Part shown: positions 1-7,200 of the stretch, piece by piece
Numbering within the stretch: the first letter of the stretch is position 1
How the letters are laid out: each line of letters opens with the position of its first letter
Assembly (NCBI GenBank): GCA_028565715.1
Contig: JAOXYC010214906.1
Span: forward strand, 1-11,183
Direction: 5' to 3'
DNA: 11,183 bases
Origin: Phoronis pallida
Taxonomy: Eukaryota; Phoronida; Phoronidae
Position numbers and translations under genes: made by a program
The notes under the pieces: model-generated
What the model saw: the letters and a program-made list of their open reading frames with translations, nothing else
Databases searched by the model: none
Told to the model about the DNA's origin: nothing

Positions 1-1
1 C

Positions 2-91
2 GCACTCTCGGAAAACAACGCAACAGGCGAGATCTGCATCGCCAATCTGACGTCACTCTACAACATCCCGTCGATGGTTCCGAAGTACTAG
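2..91 (+). CDS. Possible 3'-terminal coding exon of an unidentified upstream gene (partial)
   Basis: An open frame enters from the left edge of the window and ends at a TAG at 89-91. It encodes 29 residues, beginning ALSENNATGEICIANLTS and ending in YNIPSMVPKY. The segment is visibly richer in G and C than what follows, and the composition drops sharply right after the stop, as expected where coding sequence meets a 3' UTR. It has two possible N-glycosylation sequons (NAT and NLT), which only matter if the protein is secreted or membrane-bound. I do not recognise the family. The minus strand also has one open frame here, but it gives a Cys/Arg-rich peptide typical of an antisense shadow. Coding status is inferred from composition and frame only. 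Confidence 0.35.
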   Translation, partial: ALSENNATGEICIANLTSLYNIPSMVPKY

Positions 92-1017
92 GATTTTTAA
101 ACAAGGTAATTCCAGTTGAACAGACTAAAGTATTCTAATATGTGAGAAATTATTCATTAGCCGTTAATAATCTATATTGTGAAAAACATGAGGAAACACA
201 CCGTCATTTAGTGCAAGAGCAACTACTTGTTCGACTGACGAGAATACCTTTACAGTCTAAAAATAGTTATCAACAGTCACAAGTGGCACTCATAGAGTCC
301 ATATATTTATAAAACATGTATCTACTGTAGAGCAACCAAATAGTATGTGAGTAATTATTCATTGATAAGATAGCTTTTGTTGCATGTGAAAAAACTTCTG
401 TGTTCTGAATATTACAAAACATTTATTTGTTGGTCCAAATTCTCTGTCAAAACACAAATCAACTAGAACTATTGTGTATGAGTCCTTTGTTGAGCATGAT
501 AAATTATGATGCAATTGTCCAATTTTAAAAATAAAATTCGAAAAAAACTGTAGATTGGGGATTTGGCTATGTAACCAATCAAACATGCACTTAAAAATCA
601 ATATGCCTTGTCAGAATGAATTGTTCTCGCATCGAACGCCATTATTTTACGTAAATAAGCAATACCACGGAACGACAAATTATGACTTGTCATTTTGATT
701 TTGCTGCCCTGTCAACAGTTGTAAATGCATTGTACAAGCTACTCCGGATTAGTCATCATCGCCTAACTCGAAAAATATTCGAAGCGTTCAGAATGTCAAA
801 ATCTCGGCATCTGGTCTCAATGGTTTGTCTTGTTGACAGCCTAGCTCTGTCTGCTATAGGTTGAACATCAACAATAACTCAGATACCCATAAAAATAAGC
901 GATCATTCTACATTACAAAACAAGATGGCGAACTTTGAATGCACCTTCTTAAAGTAGAATGCTGGAATGGTTTTAAAACCATATTCAAGCTCAAGTTATA
1001 TTGGGAACATACAACAT
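92..1017. other. Gene-free AT-rich region, possible 3' UTR of the upstream gene plus intergenic DNA
   Basis: No convincing exon was found on either strand; the short open frames here have no recognisable domains. It contains a 21-bp direct repeat at 139-159 and 344-364 (19 of 21 bases identical), and an AATAAA at 530-535 that could be a poly(A) signal for the gene ending at 91. There is a 9-bp inverted repeat (709-717 with 831-839), a YY1-like motif CAAGATGGCG at 921-930, and a perfect 16-bp palindrome ATGGTTTTAAAACCAT at 967-982. None of these by itself proves a function. Confidence 0.5.
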
Positions 1018-1522
1018 GTTCGAACCATGGGAACAAATTTCCTTTTTTTGTCGATCTCTTATATATAACTAGAGGGACAGGCACCTTCGAACTGTGAATT
1101 GTTCGGATGGCTGTGGCGTGACGCATGTGCCAAAGGGTCTGTGACGTAGTAAACTGAAGGTCATGCTGGCCGAGGTCACTTCCTATGATTCATGTAGCTT
1201 AGAAAATGCTTTCGCGCATTTTTTTTTTGGTAATTCTTGCTCCTGGCCTCGGTTTTACGCAATTTAACCCATCAATTAGACATGTATCGCAACACTGAGA
1301 TACCCAGGCATCATATTCAGCAGTTGTTGCATTCTGAAATTGCCGATAAAATTTATTTGAAACAAAAACATACACTTGAGAAGTGGGGGTGTGTTCGTAA
1401 GCTAGAACAAATTTCGATGACGTCCGCCACAAGCAACCGCACAAGTCATCTCGGTAGGTGCTATTCCCTGTAAGTATATATAGAAGACGGGTGAAAAGGA
1501 AATTTGCTCCCATGGTTCGAAC
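1018..1522. mobile_element. MITE-like element with long terminal inverted repeats
   Basis: The left end (1018-1067) and the reverse complement of the right end (1475-1522) both begin GTTCGAACCATGGGA and match at 28 of the first 29 bases. Both continue through CAAATTTCCTTTT to a TATATATA stretch. A weaker match continues inward on both sides (AGGGA..AGCACCT, then TTGT/TCGG..GGCTGTGGCG) to about 1125 and 1415, so the inverted repeats may be about 105 bp long around an interior of about 290 bp. The minus strand holds a 111-codon open frame (1534-1199) running through the right arm, with no domain I can recognise. I see no clear target-site duplication, so the exact ends and superfamily are open. 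Confidence 0.6.
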
Positions 1523-1808
1523 CATCCGGAACACCAGGCCCAGACTCCGCTAGGTGGTATTCTCCATCTGAATAGTCCGTCAGTCTGGCCTCGAGGAATC
1601 GATTGGGTTCGAACTTGAGGAAGATCTACCGTACAGTGGTTTCATTTGATCACCAATAAGTGGCGCTGAGAGACGAATCTTCTGTGTTTAGAGGTAAGAA
1701 TAATATTCAACTACAACGAAACGTGGGAATTTATCATCAAAACTGATTTTTAAATTTAATTCCCAAAGGTTTGTTCGACTAAAAAAGCGGTAATATGTAC
1801 AACCACTG
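1523..1808. other. Gene-free spacer with CTCF-like and tRNA B-box-like words
   Basis: No exon can be supported. Words of note are CCGCTAGGTGG at 1547-1557 and AAGTGGCGCTGAG near 1658-1670, both resembling the CTCF core. GGGTTCGAACTT near 1606-1617 resembles a tRNA B box but has no A box. An imperfect inverted repeat pairs GGCCCAGACT (1538-1547) with AGTCTGGCC (1582-1590). A strong donor-like AGAG/GTAAGAA sits near 1693, with no open frame leading into it. Confidence 0.35.
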
Positions 1809-1836
1809 ATACTATAAACTGAACAGTTTATAGTAT
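1809..1836. repeat. Perfect 13-bp inverted repeat with 2-nt spacer
   Basis: ATACTATAAACTG (1809-1821) is followed by AA and then its exact reverse complement CAGTTTATAGTAT (1824-1836). It sits seven bases left of the hAT-like element at 1844. It has no T-run or other terminator context, so I call it only a perfect palindrome. Confidence 0.85.
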
Positions 1837-1843
1837 ATGATCA

Positions 1844-2028
1844 CTGAGTTGCCAAGTCTCCCGGTTTTGCTGTGATTCTCCCGGTTTTAGACTTAGAGCC
1901 TACCTCTCGGAAGATTTTGAGCCCCTGAATTTCTGAAAATCCAAAACTGAAATATATCAGATTATAACTTATAATCAGATACGTGTTAAAACCTGCGGGT
2001 TTTAGGACTTGGTCCCTTGGCAACTCTG
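1844..2028. mobile_element. Short hAT-like MITE with 5-bp flanking duplication
   Basis: The left end CTGAGTTGCCAAG and the reverse complement of the right end, CAGAGTTGCCAAG, form inverted termini (GAGTTGCCAAG at 1846-1856 against CTTGGCAACTC at 2016-2026). GATCA flanks the element on both sides (1839-1843 and 2029-2033) and may be the target-site duplication. CAGAGTTGCC-type termini are known from hAT-superfamily elements, but hAT usually makes 8-bp duplications, so the assignment is tentative. Inside, TCTCCCGGTTTT occurs twice 20 bp apart (1857 and 1877). A 60-codon minus-strand open frame across it looks incidental. Confidence 0.6.
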
Positions 2029-2179
2029 GATCAGAAACTGTGTCTGTAAATCTGTATTCTCAACACAGTTTGTAAAGTATGTTTGAATGCATGTAGGTTT
2101 GTAGACAGGAAAGATCCCGTCCCACAGCTAGCTATTGTGTCAGTATATTGTGAGTTACGCGGTGAGACGGGGATGTTCA

Positions 2180-2283
2180 TACCCAGAGTACGAACATTGC
2201 CCATTTGCAAATGGGACGGTTGTTCGTATACGGGAACGAGGACAGCTTGTATGCGAACTGCCCTGTTTACGAAAGCTACCGTA
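2180..2283 (+). repeat. Left terminal inverted repeat of the 1.36 kb element
   Basis: It begins TACCCAGAGTA and ends GCTACCGTA. It contains the perfect 16-bp palindrome CCCATTTGCAAATGGG (2200-2215), which is broken in the right copy. A 6-base stretch (CGAACA) just after the outer 11 bases is absent from the right copy. Confidence 0.8.
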
Positions 2284-3436
2284 TATCTTCGAATAAAAGT
2301 ACACGCAGTATTTCAGTGAATGTTGCACAAGATTATTTGCCCAATCTTCTATATAAACGGACAAAGACCGTCATTCTCGCCTTAACATCCCTTTCAAACG
2401 GATTAAAAGGTAATTCTAACTTACATATTTGACTTTTTAGTCTTGGATGCCATTGGTTTGCACTTTATATCCAATAACGCGCACAGGTGCTAAAATTCAT
2501 TAAAGTAGCCTCAGTACTCAACAAAATTAAATAATTTGTTTTACAGCAAACACATCTAGTCACGTTAAAACGCTTGTCTTCAGGAAGTTGAATTTTTGTC
2601 TTGGTCGTTTGAAAATCTAGTCCGAACGGGGCGCCGCATATCAATAATATAGCCATGAGAAGTTCTCAGGAAAAAAAAATAGCGATTTAAGATGTTGAGT
2701 TAGACACGTATTTTTTATTTATAAATCATATCTAGTAAGACGGTAGTCTTCAGGAACTCGTGAATTTATAAGTCTATAAATATAAATATAAAAGATGGCA
2801 ATGCCTGAAAAGGCCGATTTTCATTGATAAAGCGTTCTCTGTCGTCACAAACAGTCGTGTGACGTCACAAACGCATTCTTATATGGGCAAGGTGGATAAA
2901 GCGTCCCAAGTACGAACGCTACTAATAAATGAGTTGAAACGCTAGTTTAGGTTTATTATTTCTACAGCGGTTGAACTACCCGTATTTTATATTAATTTAT
3001 TAATCATACGTAGTTGTCTTCAGGAATGTCGAATTGATGTCTTGTGGTCGTGAAAATGACTAGTCACAGAGAGAGGGCAGCCCGATGTACGAACAATGAC
3101 ACATATCTGAATTATATATTAAGCCATTAAAACTTGTAATGTTGAATAAGACACGCATTTCGTTTTACAAATAGCAATCAATCCAGTGGCCTACCTATTT
3201 AAAAAGATTACAGTCGTGATGAAAGCATTCGTATTTGGGACAAGCGGTCAGGAGAAGGGGAGCCCATGTACGAACGAGGCCAAAACAATTAGAAAATTAT
3301 TAAATATAGATTACAAATCATTTGGTTATGCATAATATATTCACGTACATCTTGCTATGCCATGTTCTCTGTTAAAATTATGTTACATGCTCAGTTTCAT
3401 GAATGTTTTATTTTAATGAGCATGTATTACGTTGCG

Positions 3437-3534
3437 TACGGTAGCGTTCGTAAACAGGGCAGTTCGCATACAGGCTGCCCTCGTTCCCGTATATGAACAA
3501 CCGTCCCATTTGCAAATAAGCAATACTCTGGGTA
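3437..3534 (-). repeat. Right terminal inverted repeat of the 1.36 kb element
   Basis: Read on the minus strand it starts TACCCAGAGTA, lacks the CGAACA of the left copy, and then matches through CATTTGCAAATGGGACGG-like sequence to GCTACCGTA with six mismatches. The high identity of the two arms suggests either a fairly recent insertion or conversion between the arms. Confidence 0.8.
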
Positions 3535-3600
3535 CAACAGGGATGCTCCTGAGGGCGGTTCCGTTGAATTAAGCTCCATTTGGACTACATTTGGACCTTA

Positions 3601-3619
3601 GAGATGTGCTACACATCTC
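3601..3619. repeat. Perfect 8-bp hairpin
   Basis: GAGATGTG (3601-3608), a 3-nt loop, and CACATCTC (3612-3619). It lies between the 1.36 kb element and the candidate minus-strand exon. No function is evident. Confidence 0.6.
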
Positions 3620-3675
3620 GCTACCATCTTCCTATCTTCTCAGACAAGGCCCAATCGAAATATAAATGTACTCAC

Positions 3676-3712
3676 CTTGTTCATCAGTCTTTCTAGTATG
3701 CATTTCTGCCAT
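3676..3712 (-). CDS. Possible first coding exon of a divergent minus-strand gene
   Basis: On the minus strand an ATG at 3712 opens a frame of 12 codons plus one base (MAEMHTRKTDEQ). It runs into CAAG/GTGAGT, a donor that fits the metazoan consensus perfectly, with the intron starting at 3675. An in-frame TAG lies seven codons upstream of the ATG, so this is the only possible start in the frame. It lies about 0.1-0.2 kb from the ETS/NF-Y cluster and points away from CDKAL1, as in a bidirectional promoter. I could not find its second exon; the 1.36 kb transposon would lie in its first intron. The peptide is too short to identify, and a chance match of ATG plus donor remains possible. Confidence 0.35.
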
Positions 3713-3820
3713 AAAAACGATTAAATGACACACCTAACTCTTGCTATTTATCAGTTTTCCAACACCAGTCTCCACTTCGATAAATTCTCGTGTCATGACC
3801 GTCATCCTTTTGACGCCCAT

Positions 3821-3920
3821 CCGGAAATACCCGAAGTTTTCCGAAAGCTTTCGTGACCAATCAGAAACCTCTGATAGATAGCGCTATTGAACTTCGAAAT
3901 CGAAATAATAGAAAATGGCG
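3821..3920. promoter_or_regulatory. Likely CDKAL1 promoter, possibly bidirectional
   Basis: This stretch holds three motif types typical of animal housekeeping promoters. CCGGAAAT at 3821-3828 fits ETS/GABP sites, CCAATCAG at 3857-3864 fits NF-Y, and GAAAATGGCG at 3911-3920 fits YY1, which often lies just downstream of transcription starts. There is no TATA box close by. The ATG inside the YY1-like site (3915) opens only ATG-GCG-ACA-ACG-TGG-TAA, so it is not a protein start. Candidate donors for a 5' UTR exon are GTAATA at 3929 and GTGAGT at 4047. The transcription start itself cannot be read from sequence. Confidence 0.5.
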
Positions 3921-4177
3921 ACAACGTGGTAATAACAATTTGACTGCTTGAAGAGAATCTGGAAATGTAACTATTTCTCTTCACCGTAACTTGGCGTAAC
4001 TGTCTAAGTTTGATGTCAAAAGGTTTCTTGTTTGGATATGTTTATTGTGAGTTATCAGTTGTTATTTTAGTTACGGAAATTTGTTTTTTGTGGAGCGCTT
4101 AAACCTGGAAGTTCGAGCATTGTCAACCCACTTGGGGTGATTGTCAACTAGCAACTCAAATATGTTCTATTTTTCAG

Positions 4178-4195
4178 TGACAAAACGAAGTGCTA
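4178..4195 (+). other. 5' UTR piece of CDKAL1 coding exon 1, after a predicted acceptor
   Basis: A strong pyrimidine tract and AG (TTCTATTTTTCAG, ending 4177) suggest that the first coding exon begins at 4178 and that an intron interrupts the 5' UTR. The first three bases after the acceptor are TGA, in frame with the ATG at 4196. Translation therefore cannot start further upstream in this frame. Confidence 0.6.
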
Positions 4196-4276
4196 ATGAT
4201 TGATGATATAGAGGACATTATTGGAGAGGGTGACGTCACTCCGGATGATCGAAGGGAGGCTAAAAAACATGTGAAG
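4196..4276 (+). CDS. CDKAL1: CDKAL1 coding exon 1 (residues 1-27)
   Basis: Starts at ATG 4196 and encodes [18 protein letters not shown] and onward. The DDIEDI core matches the human N-terminus (LLDDIEDIV). It ends GTG-AAG before donor GTATTG in phase 0. The start context is weak (C at -3), but the in-frame TGA at 4178 excludes an earlier ATG and the next in-frame Met is well inside the conserved domain. Confidence 0.88.
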
Positions 4277-7200
4277 GTATTGAGAACTGCAGTGGTATTT
4301 TGACCTGCTAACGGGGCACATTATCTTGCTGAGCAGGGTTTGCCGTGGTCAATGGGCGACTCGGAACTTGGACCTTGGCATTGCTCTAGCGGTTTTTGAA
4401 ACCGAGGCTAGGCAGGTGATATAGGCGAACATCCGGGCCATTAAACCGCTAGACAACTGCTGTAAATAGAAATGTGCCCGGGTAATACAACTGTTACCGA
4501 GATGGCTATTAGATATGGGACCCACCAGACAGTTTGGTGTGTCCCAGATTTGATTTTCAACAGAACATGTTTAAATTTAAGATTTTGCTGACTTACACTA
4601 ATGCCAGATTAAATTGAGGATGCTAAGTTTTTAAGTAAAATATTTATATTAAAATAATTGAATACAAATAAATGTATGCTTTTACTGTCTTTTCAAAATC
4701 GTTGAAGGCACAGTTATAAACTATCTTGAAAGTACGCCCATCATTTCCAGAAATCACAGCATCAGTGATGCTGAATGCACCCTGTGTTTGTAATTAGTGT
4801 TTTTAATTAGTGTTTTTAATTAGTGTTTTTAAATAGTGTTTTTAAATAGTGTTTTTAATCAAACATGTAGTAGGGCCTATAGAAGAATGACTTTATCTAA
4901 ATATACAAATTCTCGTTCTATGTAGGTACGAGCACGTAGACGTCAGACAGGCGACACCAATGAGGCAGTAGAAACTGACAGTATCGTGCCTGGTACACAG
5001 AAGATATTTGTCAAGACATGGGGCTGCTCACATAATAACTCAGATGGGGAATACATGGCTGGACAACTGGCTGCTTATGGATACAAAATAACAGGTAAAT
5101 TTTGCAATTTTTAAATTGCAAAATTACAAAAAAAAAGTAAAATGTTGTGGCTGATAAGTATATACCGTACACACCTTGGTATAAGCCCATGGGCTTGTAG
5201 ATTGGGAATGCAAAAGAAACTGGGGTGGGTTTAAACCCGAGTGTGATTTTGCATGCGTTTTTGTACTAGGACAAAATTGAGATTTGATCAAAACAGGGGG
5301 TGGGCTTATACCTGAGGGTGGGCTTATACCTGGGTGTGTACGGTATAATTTTGTTGCTTCTGTATTGCTTGTGTATCCTTGTTTTGAAACTTTATTGTAC
5401 TAAAGAATAAATATCTTCATCTTTTATTGAACGAGCATCATAACCGGCTATTATGGGGACCTGGGTTCGATTCCCAGTTCAGTTACGATGATTTTTTCTG
5501 TCTTTTCAATTTTTCATTTTATTGAACGATTTAGATATAAAAGCCCTATGGTTGACTCATAAGTACTAGCACATTTATATTGGTTATCAACATGTCAAAC
5601 AATTAGGATCTAATTTCATGAAGTTTTGTACAATTTTTAAATTATGAAATTTGTGATGGTAGTTTTTATTTACAATCTTACTCTGACATTGTCACCTAGT
5701 GGTCATTATGAGAAATTATCTGCATGAAAACTGCTTCAAAACTTACACGCAATCGTACATTGTTGTCTCGGCAAGGTTTCTGAAACTTATGGTCAACCAT
5801 ATTTTTTTAAGAAAACAAGGAGGATGCAGATCTGTGGTTACTCAACAGTTGTACGGTGAAGAACCCGGCTGAAGATCACTTCAGGAATGAAATCAAGAAG
5901 GCAACAGACAGTGATAAGAAAGTTGTAGTAGCTGGATGTGTACCACAGGGACAACCCAAATCAGATTATTTACAAGTAAGATAACGTCAAAGGGACAATC
6001 TAAGTCAGATTATTTACAAGTAAGATAACGACACAAAGAGTCTGAATGGTTTGATAAACTTGCCAATGAGTACCACTTAATAACCTTGATGTTTCATTCT
6101 TTGGAGGCACTCGTAGCTTAGTGGTTAGAGTCCCGGCCTTTTAACAAAAAGGTTGAATGTTTGAGCCCATGCTTGAGTGCTTCCTACTGGGCTAGGATGG
6201 TATTGTGAATGTAAAGCGACTCTTTCGAGAATACCGCTCGCCTGCTCTATGCTCCTTGGGGAGTTGAAATGGTACTTGAGTGAACAGATTCGTAGCCTGA
6301 GCAATGGTGTTGAGAATTGTAAAGCCCTTTGAATAAAAAGCGCTATATGAGCCCTAGGCATTATTAGTATTATTATTCTCTCAGTACTTTCATCTGACTG
6401 AATAATCATATATGGGCAATTTTCTTTGCTCAGATGCCATTTGACATGCCTTGTTAACACTTCTGTCAGACATTCACAGAAATGGTTTGAGAATGTATGC
6501 ATGCTTGGACAAACAGAAGTCTTCATGAGTTGTGTTAATCTGACTTTGATCAAAAGAAAATTGCCTAAGATCATTTCAGTCTTGTCTCATTGTGTGCTGA
6601 TTTTCTTTGGAAAGCCTCAAGAGTTATTGTACCTCAGTTACAGTTTGTTTAATTGAAAAGCTTTGTCAGAGCCATTGTATGAGGACTCAATTTAGAGGTA
6701 AAGAATGAAATTGTTATTGTTGAACTGTTTATATTTCAGGGTTTAAGCACAATAGGAGTTCAACAGATAGATCGAGTTGTGGAAGTAGTAGAAGAAACGC
6801 TAAAAGGTATTATACAACACCTAAGTAGATAATTGACATCTGATTGGAGGATTGTTGGTCGCGTGATATCAAATAAACGCTATAATCAACGCTTTACTGT
6901 CTATTCAATGTTGAATAGACATTTTACTGTGAAATAGACAGTATGCTATTTCGATCTTGGATTAAATGCCAAGGATCTACTAGCGAGTTGTGGAAGTAGT
7001 AGAAGAAACACTAAAAGGCATTTTTGTCCTGATGTTTCATCTATTCACAATAAAGGAATCAAGAATGAAACGAAGTTTGTATCTTCGAAACTAGTCAGGC
7101 ATGAAGTTTTACAATATATTTCAATAAAGGAATCCAAATTCTTGCCATCTATGGCAAAATAAACTCTGACAGCACTTCAAACTGGAGAGAGTACTCGTAG

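Larger units (their letters stand above)
2179..3539. mobile_element. Non-autonomous DNA transposon of about 1.36 kb with ~100-bp terminal inverted repeats
   Basis: The ends are long inverted repeats (2180-2283 and 3437-3534) with about 92 of 98 aligned bases identical and one 6-base indel. Just outside, GGGATGTTC (2170-2178) and GGGATGCTC (3540-3548) lie in the same orientation and could be a 9-bp target-site duplication with one later change. The interior has no transposase frame. It instead carries degenerate direct repeats: TTGARTTAGACACG-type words (2694, 3142), GTCTTCAGGAA (2577, 2746, 3015) and TACGAAC (2189, 2911, 3088, 3269), plus a perfect CRE octamer TGACGTCA at 2860-2867. Long TIRs with a 9-bp duplication recall Mutator-like elements, but that assignment is inference. 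Confidence 0.75.

Noticed and set aside
682-864. 60-codon plus-strand open frame
   Set aside because: No domain, no donor or acceptor in a fitting frame, and no coding composition relative to its surroundings.
921-960. YY1-like CAAGATGGCG as the start of another gene
   Set aside because: The frame from its ATG stops after ten codons and no donor interrupts it.
1199-1534. 111-codon minus-strand open frame
   Set aside because: It runs through the right arm of the inverted-repeat element, has no recognisable domain, and shows no splice or start context to support a gene.
1990-2001. Shared 12-bp word AACCTGCGGGTT (1990-2001) and its complement at 7806-7817
   Set aside because: The match does not extend into the flanks on either side, so it is not evidence of one repeat family.
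3915-3932. ATGGCG as the CDKAL1 start
   Set aside because: It stops after five codons. If it is spliced to the acceptor at 4177, the TGA at 4178 or other frames prevent joining to the DDIEDI frame.
4793-4857. CRISPR-like array
   Set aside because: The 13-bp units are directly adjacent without spacers, in a eukaryotic intron; it is a minisatellite.
5817-5819. Alternative exon 3 acceptor ACAAG/GAGG
   Set aside because: It would shift the frame, and the upstream AG at 5811 gives ENKEDADLW in line with the conserved protein.
6125-6574. 149-codon minus-strand open frame
   Set aside because: It is antisense to the intron 3 SINE and flanking intron DNA; the peptide has no domain I recognise.
6984-7017. 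Functional mini-exon from the exon 4 copy
   Set aside because: Its donor is GCATTT, a poor GC donor, the acceptor tract is not pyrimidine-rich, and 34 nt would break the frame.
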